Shown here: one piece after another, positions 32,825 to 40,211 of the stretch | Position numbering within the stretch: position 1 is the stretch's first letter | How the letters are laid out: every line of letters starts with the position of its first letter | Assembly (NCBI RefSeq): GCF_001187865.1 | Contig: NZ_LGIT01000003.1 | Coordinates: 186,001-250,000, forward strand | Source: Klebsiella sp. RIT-PI-d | GTDB lineage: Bacteria; Pseudomonadota; Gammaproteobacteria; Enterobacterales; Enterobacteriaceae | Direction: 5' to 3' | DNA: 64,000 nucleotides | Notes under the pieces: model-generated | Databases searched by the model: none | The model's input: the letters and a program-made list of their open reading frames with translations, nothing else | What the model was told of the DNA's origin: nothing | Position numbers and translations under genes: made by a program

Positions 32825-33403
32825 ATGGCTCAACGCCGTTTTTCCAGTCTCTCTCTGGCACTAATCGTGATGTGTATTGCTATCAATATGGTCGGGGGGC
32901 AGCTGGCGAGTATGTTGAAGTTGCCCATTTTTCTGGATTCAATCGGAACATTCATTAGCGCGATTCTGCTGGGACCGTGGATCGGCATGTTAACCGGGCT
33001 GCTGACGAATCTACTCTGGGGTCTGTTGACCGATCCTATCGCTGCCGCATTTGCCCCTGTTGCCATGGTCATTGGGCTGGTCGCAGGCTGGCTGGCACGA
33101 GCCGGCTGGTTTCGGACTCTGCCAAAAGTCATTGCTAGCGGTGTGATTATTACGCTTGCCGTAACGTTAGTCGCTGTACCACTGCGCACCTGGCTGTTTG
33201 GCGGCGTAACCGGCAGCGGTGCCGATCTTTTCGTCGCGTGGATGCACTCGATGGGGCAAAACCTGGTTGAATCTGTCGCTGTTACCGTTCTGGGCGCAAA
33301 TCTGGTCGATAAAATCCTTACAGCGATCGTCGTCTGGGTGCTGCTGCGCCAGCTTCCGCAACGGACGCTGCGGCATTTTCCGGGAACAACGGCGGTCCGC
33401 TAA
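32825..33403 (+). CDS. ECF transporter substrate-binding (S) membrane component
   Basis: 192 residues with about five to six hydrophobic helices. Early residues LPIFLDSIGTFISAILLGPWIGMLTG (about 39-64, split here) are the family pattern in which an S component recognises a vitamin or metal ligand. GLLTNLLWGLLTD follows. Good ribosome site AAGAGG 8 nt before the ATG. Next gene begins at the stop codon. I cannot name the ligand; it is not clearly BioY, ThiT, RibU or CbiM from what I can see. Confidence 0.85.
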   Translation: MAQRRFSSLSLALIVMCIAINMVGGQLASMLKLPIFLDSIGTFISAILLGPWIGMLTGLLTNLLWGLLTDPIAAAFAPVAMVIGLVAGWLARAGWFRTLPKVIASGVIITLAVTLVAVPLRTWLFGGVTGSGADLFVAWMHSMGQNLVESVAVTVLGANLVDKILTAIVVWVLLRQLPQRTLRHFPGTTAVR

Positions 33404-34111
33404 ATGCATCCTTTTACGTCGCTGACTCTGTGGGCGCTGGCGGCCTGGACCACGCTGTTAATGCCCTCAGGTATAGTTCTAATGGTATATAGCCCGGCCA
33501 CGTTTCTCTTGCTGGTGCTGTGTCGCGCTACCCGTCACCGGGCGCGCTACGTCGCGTGGTTAATGATATCGCTGGGCGCGGGGCTGTGGCTGGTCCACGG
33601 GGGCTGGATCACCGCATGGCTGAGCGGACAACCGCGCGATCCGCAGCGCTGGGCAAATGCCATTACCCTGTGGCTACGCATCATGGCAATTGTCTCTACC
33701 TCTCAATTCTGGATGCAGTATGTGCCGGTTCACCGTTTTATTCGCGCGCTGTTTGCCTCACATCTCCCGCCGGGGATGGCTTATCTGTTCGCCGGACCGC
33801 TTCTGGTGGTGGAGCAGCTTAAACAACGGCTGACCACCATTCATGAGGCGCAACGGGCGCGCGGCGTGCCGCTCGATGGCCACTGGTATCAGCGGCTGAG
33901 CGCACTCCCCGCGCTGGTGGTGCCGCTGACACATAACGCTCTGAATGATTTAGCAGTGCGCGGCGCGGCCCTTGATATGCGGGCATTCCGTCTGCATCCC
34001 CGGCGCACCACCCTCTGGGCGCCTCCGGACAGCGTTGTACAACGCCTGGCGCGTTACGGCATGCTCATCACAATGGTGGCTGAAGCAGGAGTATGGCTAT
34101 GGTTACGTTAG
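33404..34111 (+). CDS. ECF transporter T (energy-coupling) membrane component
   Basis: 235 residues, CbiQ/EcfT-like. Five or so hydrophobic segments, then the cytosolic coupling region with the ARG motif in EAQRARGVPLDG (about residue 152) and a second RG in LAVRGAALDMRAF (about 187-199). Such paired coupling helices dock into the two ATPases. Overlaps the first ATPase gene by 19 bp and follows the S component directly. Confidence 0.85.
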   Translation: MHPFTSLTLWALAAWTTLLMPSGIVLMVYSPATFLLLVLCRATRHRARYVAWLMISLGAGLWLVHGGWITAWLSGQPRDPQRWANAITLWLRIMAIVSTSQFWMQYVPVHRFIRALFASHLPPGMAYLFAGPLLVVEQLKQRLTTIHEAQRARGVPLDGHWYQRLSALPALVVPLTHNALNDLAVRGAALDMRAFRLHPRRTTLWAPPDSVVQRLARYGMLITMVAEAGVWLWLR

Positions 34112-34776
34112 ATCGCTTTTGCTTTCGACCTTCCGGTAGCACACAGCCAGAGCGCTATATCACCTGGCATTATGACCGTCCGGGCATGGTGTTGATCACC
34201 GGCGGCAACGGCAGCGGCAAAAGTACATTAGCCCAGCTGATGGCCGGCTGGTATCCCGACTTTCTTCCCGGCACGGTGAGCGGGAATGGCAGCCTGCTCG
34301 GCATGCCAATAGGTCAATGTTCGCTGGTCGAACAGGCGCAAACCATCCAACTTGTCCAGCAATCACCCTATTTGCAACTTTCCGGCTGCACGTTCAGCGT
34401 GGAGGAGGAAGTCGCTTTTGGTCCGGAAAATCTTTGCCTGTCCCCTGCGGATATTCTTCAGCGCATTGACGCTGCGCTAACGCTGACCGACTGCCAGTCT
34501 CTGCGCAAACGTCATCCGATTACGCTTTCCGGCGGTGAGACGCAGCGCGTAGTCATTGCCTGTGCGCTGGCGATGCAGCCGCAGATCCTGATCCTCGATG
34601 AGGCCTTTAGTCGCCTGACCACGCAGGCTACGCAAATGTTACTGGCACGTCTGCAACACTGGGCAGCGCAAAGACAGGCGCTGGTCATCCTTCTGGAGCG
34701 AAAAAATGAACCGTTTAGTCATTATTGTCAGCAAATATGGCAGCTTTTCGACGGGCAGCTGGAGTTAGTATGTTAG
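34093..34776 (+). CDS. ECF ATPase subunit A1
   Basis: 227 residues. Walker A GGNGSGKST (about 37-45), Q-loop region IQLVQQSPYLQL, signature LSGGETQRV (about 150-158) and Walker B ILILDEA (about 173-179). The H-loop histidine is missing: after Walker B the switch position reads LVILLERKNEP instead of the usual SHD-like motif. Starts 19 bp inside the T gene and its last codons overlap the start of A2. Confidence 0.88.
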   Translation: MAMVTLDRFCFRPSGSTQPERYITWHYDRPGMVLITGGNGSGKSTLAQLMAGWYPDFLPGTVSGNGSLLGMPIGQCSLVEQAQTIQLVQQSPYLQLSGCTFSVEEEVAFGPENLCLSPADILQRIDAALTLTDCQSLRKRHPITLSGGETQRVVIACALAMQPQILILDEAFSRLTTQATQMLLARLQHWAAQRQALVILLERKNEPFSHYCQQIWQLFDGQLELVC

Positions 34777-35426
34777 CGCTTACTAACGTTTCTTATCGCT
34801 GGCCGGGTGCTGACGATGATTGCCTGCGGGCGCTATCGCTAACGATAAAACAGGGCGAGTGGCTGGCGCTGACGGGAGACAATGGCGCGGGAAAATCAAC
34901 CTTGCTGCGGCTGATGGCCGGACTGCTTACTCCTGACTCAGGAAGCGTTACGCTTCATGGTCGCCCGCTGGCACACCTCAAAAACCAACAGCGCGCCGCC
35001 GCAATTGGAGTCTTATTTCAGGAAGCAGAAAACCAAATTTTTCACAGCCAGGTAGAGAAAGAGGTCGCATTCGGTTTGCATCTGCAAAAACGACCCGCTG
35101 CGGAAATTGCTCAGCGTACGGCTGACGCCCTGGCGCTGTGTGGTTTAGAAGACGTGGCGCAGGCACACCCGCTGGATCTACACACGGCCCGGCGTCGGAT
35201 GGTGGCCGTTGCCTCGCTGGAAGCCCTGGCGCCGCCGATCATTCTGCTGGACGAACCCAGCCGTGATTTTGACGATCGCTGGCTGGATATTTTTGAGCGC
35301 TGGCTAATCACCTGTCGCCAGCGCGGGACCACCGTACTGGCGATAAGCCACGATCCAGCATTCACTCGCCGCCATTTTGCGCGCGTGGTGCGCCTGGATC
35401 AGGGGTCGCTTATCAGCAACGAGTGA
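34770..35426 (+). CDS. ECF ATPase subunit A2, degenerate signature motif
   Basis: 218 residues from the ATG at 34770 (MLALTNVSYRW), overlapping the A1 stop by 7 bp; a longer in-frame start at 34725 lies inside A1 and is rejected. Walker A GDNGAGKST, Q-loop LFQEAENQIF, Walker B IILLDEP and H-loop AISHDP are canonical, but the LSGGQ signature is replaced by LHTARRRMVAVAS after HPLD. Pairing A1 with A2 would give one normal and one degenerate composite ATP site. Last gene of the operon. Confidence 0.88.
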   Translation: MLALTNVSYRWPGADDDCLRALSLTIKQGEWLALTGDNGAGKSTLLRLMAGLLTPDSGSVTLHGRPLAHLKNQQRAAAIGVLFQEAENQIFHSQVEKEVAFGLHLQKRPAAEIAQRTADALALCGLEDVAQAHPLDLHTARRRMVAVASLEALAPPIILLDEPSRDFDDRWLDIFERWLITCRQRGTTVLAISHDPAFTRRHFARVVRLDQGSLISNE

Positions 35427-35441
35427 TAGTGGTTTACGGAT

Positions 35442-35472
35442 AAAAAAACGGGCCGCATTACGCGACCCGTTG
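35442..35472 (-). terminator. Terminator of tktA
   Basis: Minus strand: AACGGGTCGC-GTAAT-GCGGCCCGTT then T7. Lies between convergent A2 and tktA stops and may serve both. Confidence 0.9.
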
Positions 35473-35500
35473 CAGAAGATACCGTGCAATTATATCTTAA

Positions 35501-37492
35501 TTACAGCAGTTCTTTCGCTTTCGCCAGAACGTTGTCCACGGTGAAGCCAAACTCTTCAAACAGTAGCTCTGCCGGTGCAGACTCACCGAACGTGGTCATG
35601 CCAACCACAGCACCGTTCAGACCCACGTACTTGAACCAGTAGTCAGCGATACCTGCTTCGATAGCAACACGTGCAGAAACAGCTTTCGGCAGTACGGCCT
35701 CACGGTAAGCAGCATCCTGCTTGTCGAATGCATCGGTAGACGGCATGGAAACCACGCGCGCTTTCACGCCTTCAGCAGTCAGTTTTTCATAGGCTGCCAC
35801 CGCCAGTTCAACTTCAGAACCGGTTGCGATGAAGATCAGCTGCGGCTGCCCGTCACACTCTTTCAGTACGTAACCGCCGCGCGCAACGTTTGCCAGCTGT
35901 TCTTCGCTACGTTCCTGCTGCGCCAGATTCTGACGAGACAGGATCAGCGCCGTCGGGCCGTCCTGACGCTCAACACCGTACTTCCACGCGATGGCAGATT
36001 CAACCTGATCGCACGGACGCCATGTCGACATGTTTGGCGTTAAACGCAGGGAGGCAACCTGCTCTACCGGCTGGTGAGTCGGGCCATCTTCGCCAAGACC
36101 AATAGAGTCGTGGGTATACACCATGACCTGACGCTGTTTCATCAGCGCCGCCATACGTACTGCATTACGGGCATACTCAACGAACATCAGGAAGGTTGAG
36201 GTGTACGGCAGAAAACCACCGTGCAGGGAGATCCCGTTAGCAATCGCAGTCATACCGAATTCGCGCACGCCGTAATGAATATAATTACCTGCGGTATCTT
36301 CGTTGATCGCTTTAGAGCCTGACCAGATTGTCAGGTTAGACGGTGCGAGGTCGGCAGAGCCACCGAGGAATTCAGGCAGCAGCGGACCAAAGGCTTCAAT
36401 CGCATTCTGCGATGCTTTACGGCTGGCAATCTTAGACGGATTAGCTTGCAATTTAGCGATGAACTCGCTGGCTTTAGCATCGAAATCGGCAGGCATGTCG
36501 CCTTTCATACGACGGGTGAACTCAGCGGCTTCCTGTGGGAAAGCTTTAGCATACGCGGCAAACTTCTCATTCCACGCAGACTCTTTAGCCTGACCCATTT
36601 CTTTGGCATCCCACTGCGCATAAATTTCAGACGGGATTTCAAACGGCGCGTACTTCCAGCCCAGCTGTTCACGGGTCAGGGCGATTTCGGCATCACCCAG
36701 CGGCGCACCGTGAGAATCGTGTGTGCCGGCTTTATTCGGCGAACCAAAACCGATAATGGTTTTGCACAGCAGCAGTGACGGTTTATCGGTGACCGCACGA
36801 GCTTCTTCTACTGCGCGTTTAATCGCGTCAGCATCATGACCGTCAACACCGCGCACTACGTGCCAGCCGTAGGCTTCAAAACGCTTCGCGGTGTCATCGG
36901 TGAACCAGCCTTCAACATGACCGTCGATGGAGATGCCGTTGTCGTCATAGAACGCGACCAGTTTGCCTAACTTTAACGTGCCTGCCAGGGAGCATACTTC
37001 GTGAGAGATGCCTTCCATCATGCAGCCATCGCCCATAAAGGCATAGGTATGGTGGTCGACGATGTCGTGGCCCGGACGGTTGAACTGGGCGGCCAGCGTT
37101 TTTTCAGCAATCGCCATACCTACCGCGTTTGCAATCCCCTGCCCCAGCGGACCAGTGGTGGTTTCTACACCTGCGGTATAACCCACTTCCGGGTGGCCCG
37201 GCGTTTTCGAGTGCAGCTGACGGAAGTTTTTCAGTTCATCGATTGGCAGATCATAACCTGTGAGGTGTAACAGGCTATAAATCAGCATGGAGCCATGACC
37301 ATTAGACAGCACAAAGCGGTCGCGGTCGGCCCAGGATGGGTTAGATGGGTTGTGGTTCATGAAATCACGCCACAGGACTTCGGCAATGTCAGCCATACCC
37401 ATTGGGGCACCCGGATGACCGGATTTGGCTTTCTGTACGGCATCCATGCTCAGCGCACGAATAGCATTGGCAAGCTCTTTACGTGAGGACAT
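35501..37492 (-). CDS. tktA: Transketolase A
   Basis: 663 residues from the ATG at 37490-37492 ([14 protein letters not shown]), the E. coli length; the 99-residue in-frame extension to 37789 overlaps loiP and is rejected. ThDP- and Mg-dependent pentose-phosphate enzyme. ThDP motif [14 protein letters not shown] (about 154-167) through the NN-like DDNG (about 185), and [14 protein letters not shown] (about 465-478) in the Pyr domain. Divergent from loiP. Confidence 0.97.
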   Translation of the reverse strand: MSSRKELANAIRALSMDAVQKAKSGHPGAPMGMADIAEVLWRDFMNHNPSNPSWADRDRFVLSNGHGSMLIYSLLHLTGYDLPIDELKNFRQLHSKTPGHPEVGYTAGVETTTGPLGQGIANAVGMAIAEKTLAAQFNRPGHDIVDHHTYAFMGDGCMMEGISHEVCSLAGTLKLGKLVAFYDDNGISIDGHVEGWFTDDTAKRFEAYGWHVVRGVDGHDADAIKRAVEEARAVTDKPSLLLCKTIIGFGSPNKAGTHDSHGAPLGDAEIALTREQLGWKYAPFEIPSEIYAQWDAKEMGQAKESAWNEKFAAYAKAFPQEAAEFTRRMKGDMPADFDAKASEFIAKLQANPSKIASRKASQNAIEAFGPLLPEFLGGSADLAPSNLTIWSGSKAINEDTAGNYIHYGVREFGMTAIANGISLHGGFLPYTSTFLMFVEYARNAVRMAALMKQRQVMVYTHDSIGLGEDGPTHQPVEQVASLRLTPNMSTWRPCDQVESAIAWKYGVERQDGPTALILSRQNLAQQERSEEQLANVARGGYVLKECDGQPQLIFIATGSEVELAVAAYEKLTAEGVKARVVSMPSTDAFDKQDAAYREAVLPKAVSARVAIEAGIADYWFKYVGLNGAVVGMTTFGESAPAELLFEEFGFTVDNVLAKAKELL

Positions 37493-37773
37493 TTTGACTC
37501 CAGATCGGATAAATGAAGGCCATGCCCGTAACGACTTGACGACAGCGCGTTTTGGGCTACGCCGGAAAAAAGTGCCAACAATGTAACCCAAGCGACAAGC
37601 CATGTACATGGAGCATCCTTGCATGGATTCAGAAATCTCCGGATCGTCCGTGCAGGTTGCGCAATCTCCTCGCCTGCCAGCTAAATTTTTCTTTATACTC
37701 ATTTTCAGATACTGATTTATATCGAACCAGTACATTATCAGAATAAATACCTCACTCATGTGGAAGAGAATAA

Positions 37774-38532
37774 ATGAAAATTCGCTCAACCTTACTTGCT
37801 CTTGGGATCGCGACCGCCCTGACCGGCTGTCAAAATATGGACTCTAATGGTTTTTTAAGTTCGGGTGCAGAGGCGTTTCAGGCTTATACCCTCAGTGACG
37901 CGCAAGTAAAGCAACTGAGTGATGAAGCCTGTAAAGAAATGGACGGCAAAGCTTCTATCGCGCCATCCAGCAGCGATTACAGCAAGCGTCTGGTAAAAAT
38001 CGCCGATGCGCTGGGCGATAATATTAATGGTCAGCCGGTAAATTATAAGGTTTATCAGACTAAAGACGTCAATGCCTTTGCGATGGCAAACGGCTGTATC
38101 CGCGTCTATAGCGGCCTGATGGACATGATGAACGATAATGAGGTCGAAGCGGTTATCGGTCATGAAATGGGCCACGTTGCACTGGGTCACGTGAAGAAAG
38201 GAATGCAGGTTGCTCTTGGTACCAACGCCGTGCGTGGGGCCGCAACTTCAGCTGGCGGTATAGTGGGTAGCCTCTCCCAATCCCAGCTGGGCGACTTAGG
38301 CGAAAAACTGGTTAATTCGCAATTCTCTCAGCGTCAGGAATCAGAAGCGGACGACTATTCCTATGATTTGCTGCGCAAACGCGGGATCAGCCCGGCGGGT
38401 CTGGCCACCAGCTTTGAGAAGCTGGCAAAACTGGAAGCCGGCCGCCAAAGCTCAATGTTCGACGATCACCCCGCATCTGAAGCCCGCGCCCAGCATATCC
38501 GCGATCGCATGAGCGCAGACGGAATCAAATAG
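37774..38532 (+). CDS. loiP: LoiP, outer-membrane M48 metalloprotease lipoprotein
   Basis: 252 residues, as in E. coli LoiP (YggG). Lipoprotein signal with LTGC, lipidated Cys19. M48 zinc site HEMGH at 130-134, third ligand region [10 protein letters not shown] (about 192). Induced by low osmolarity and forms complexes with the DegP-like YcaL/BepA group in the outer membrane. Ends at a strong terminator that marks the left edge of the fimbria/TPS block. Confidence 0.97.
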   Translation: MKIRSTLLALGIATALTGCQNMDSNGFLSSGAEAFQAYTLSDAQVKQLSDEACKEMDGKASIAPSSSDYSKRLVKIADALGDNINGQPVNYKVYQTKDVNAFAMANGCIRVYSGLMDMMNDNEVEAVIGHEMGHVALGHVKKGMQVALGTNAVRGAATSAGGIVGSLSQSQLGDLGEKLVNSQFSQRQESEADDYSYDLLRKRGISPAGLATSFEKLAKLEAGRQSSMFDDHPASEARAQHIRDRMSADGIK

Positions 38533-38545
38533 TACGGACATTAAA

Positions 38546-38580
38546 GCCGGAGAGTGCCCTGCTCTCCGGCCCCCTTTTTT
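38546..38580 (+). terminator. Terminator of loiP
   Basis: GCCGGAGAG (38546-38554) and CTCTCCGGC (38562-38570) with loop TGCCCTG, then CCCC and T6. Confidence 0.92.
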
Positions 38581-38835
38581 CATTCACCCTTGTAATTTCA
38601 GACGTCAATATCATCACCCGTATCTATTAATTATACAAAAATACAAATAACATATGATTTATAAATAATCATTCATTTAAATAATGCGATTTCAATTAGT
38701 GATACTTTTAATAAAACTAAATTAATATTTAGTAAATAATAATGTGCAGCAATCTACGCATTTAATATAATGACTTCCCATTTAATATTAGTTAAATATT
38801 TTTACATCACATCGGATACAAAAAGGGAAACAAGC
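38581..38835 (+). promoter_or_regulatory. AT-rich leader of the fimbria/TPS operon
   Basis: About 255 bp, extremely AT-rich (long runs of A and T from about 38625 to 38800), with no ORF of its own. Such composition is typical of H-NS-silenced foreign promoters. Many TATAAT-like hexamers are possible, so I cannot fix one. I see no inverted repeat pair of the fimS invertible type and no long homopolymer for slipped-strand variation. Confidence 0.5.
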
Positions 38836-39399
38836 ATGAATTATATTTGTAAAGCCACCTTGTTGGCTGTGCTTATTAGCGCAGGGAATGTCGCTGCCGC
38901 AGAAGATGGCACCATCACGTTTACAGGGACAATTAGCGATGCCACCTGTGTTATAACCGGTGGTAGCACCAGTGAATCAACAACACCAGATTTCACTGTG
39001 ACTTTACCATCAATAAGCACTACCGCACTCAGCAAAGAAGGTGAGCGCGCGGGAGATACGCCGTTCCATATTACGCTAAGCGGCACCCAATGTGCGGATG
39101 GTAAAGTGGCAAACGTATTTTTTGAAGTGGCACAGAGCACCAATATTGATGCAACCACTGGCTATTTGAAAAACAGCACGGCAAAAAGTAGCGGCGGCGC
39201 TGAAAAAGTACAAATTGGCTTACTGGATTCAGACAAGGCTATCCTGAATCTGAATACTGCCAACAATACCGCCAAAAGCGTTACCGTTGCATCAAATACT
39301 GCACGCTTCGATTACTGGGCGCAATATGTTGCCGTAGGCGGTGCAGCAACGGCGGGTACAGTGAATACAGACGTTGTTTATTCTATTAAATATCAGTAA
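38836..39399 (+). CDS. Major fimbrial subunit (F17-like pilin)
   Basis: 187 residues from the ATG at 38836 behind AAGGGAAACAAGC. A 209-residue reading from 38770 is less likely because the signal peptide starts at MNYICKATLL. Signal to about residue 21 (VAAAE), then the pilin: a Cys pair (ATCVITGG and GTQCADGK), the N-terminal donor-strand region, and the C-terminal VVYSIKYQ with the penultimate aromatic residue typical of chaperone-usher pilins. First gene of the operon, followed by a hairpin that should attenuate transcription of the assembly genes. Confidence 0.93.
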   Translation: MNYICKATLLAVLISAGNVAAAEDGTITFTGTISDATCVITGGSTSESTTPDFTVTLPSISTTALSKEGERAGDTPFHITLSGTQCADGKVANVFFEVAQSTNIDATTGYLKNSTAKSSGGAEKVQIGLLDSDKAILNLNTANNTAKSVTVASNTARFDYWAQYVAVGGAATAGTVNTDVVYSIKYQ

Positions 39400-39406
39400 T
39401 CAAAAC

Positions 39407-39438
39407 GGGGCGGGAGCGTTATCCGCCCCTCCTTTTTA
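39407..39438 (+). terminator. Attenuator-like terminator after the major subunit
   Basis: GGGGCGG (39407-39413) pairs with CCGCCCC (39423-39429), followed by TCCTTTTT. It lies 8 bp after the pilin stop and before the chaperone. In fimbrial operons such a leaky terminator raises subunit mRNA over chaperone, usher and adhesin. Confidence 0.8.
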
Positions 39439-39450
39439 GAGTCTAAGAAT

Positions 39451-40185
39451 ATGTTAAGTAATTTATTGAAAGCTATACCGCTATGCGCTTTCATGTGCAT
39501 AGGCAGTGCTAATGCCACTATACAAATATTATCAACCCGCATCGCCTTTAATGCGGCAGAAAAAGAGCAAACCATTAGAATAAATAATATTGGAAATGCC
39601 CCGGAATTAGTTCAGGTCTGGTTATCCAGCGATGAAAAGAGCGATGGCATGACAAAGGAAGCTTTACCTTTTTTTATTAATCCACCCGCAGCAAGGGTAA
39701 ATGCGCAGAAAGGTAAGGTATTCCGTATTTTCCAGACCAAAGGAGCAATAAGTAAATATCCTAAAGACCGGGAAACGCTGCTGTGGCTTAACGTACTGGA
39801 TATTCCGCCAGACATGCCCGAAGGTGCTGACAAAAACCAGTTAAAAATGGCTTTTCGCACCATGATTAAGTTTTTTTACCGCCCAGCCGGTTTGAAAAGT
39901 AATCCTCAAGAAGCTGCCGATAATTTACATTGGGAATTACGCAAAGTTGCCAGGGGATATGATGTTATAGGTACAAATAATTCCCCCTACCACGTCAGTA
40001 TGACTAATGTATGGTTAACAGATGGACAGGGTAAAGACGTTCAAATCGTAGGCAATATGGTTCTTCCATATAGCACATTGACTTATCACTTTCCGCAGGT
40101 CGGTTCGATAAGCGGTAAAGGCATTTTTAAATATAACTACATCACTGACCTCGGTGCATACATTAAAAAAACATATAACTTCTAA
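39451..40185 (+). CDS. Periplasmic pilus chaperone (PapD family)
   Basis: 244 residues. Signal to about residue 24 (SANA), then two Ig domains. The family signature is visible: FPKDRETLLWLNVLDIPP-like stretch YPKDRETLLWLNVLDIPP (about 105-122), conserved Arg/Lys of the pilin-binding cleft in STRIAFNA and in the domain-2 MIKFFYRP. The F1-G1 loop looks short, which fits an FGS-type fimbrial chaperone. Located between pilin and usher. Confidence 0.95.
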   Translation: MLSNLLKAIPLCAFMCIGSANATIQILSTRIAFNAAEKEQTIRINNIGNAPELVQVWLSSDEKSDGMTKEALPFFINPPAARVNAQKGKVFRIFQTKGAISKYPKDRETLLWLNVLDIPPDMPEGADKNQLKMAFRTMIKFFYRPAGLKSNPQEAADNLHWELRKVARGYDVIGTNNSPYHVSMTNVWLTDGQGKDVQIVGNMVLPYSTLTYHFPQVGSISGKGIFKYNYITDLGAYIKKTYNF

Positions 40186-40211
40186 GATGGATAGCCAACC
40201 AGGATGGTTAA

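Noticed and set aside
38581-38835. Invertible fim-type switch before the pilin
   Set aside because: No pair of inverted repeats and no recombinase gene nearby (xerD at the left edge is the housekeeping enzyme).
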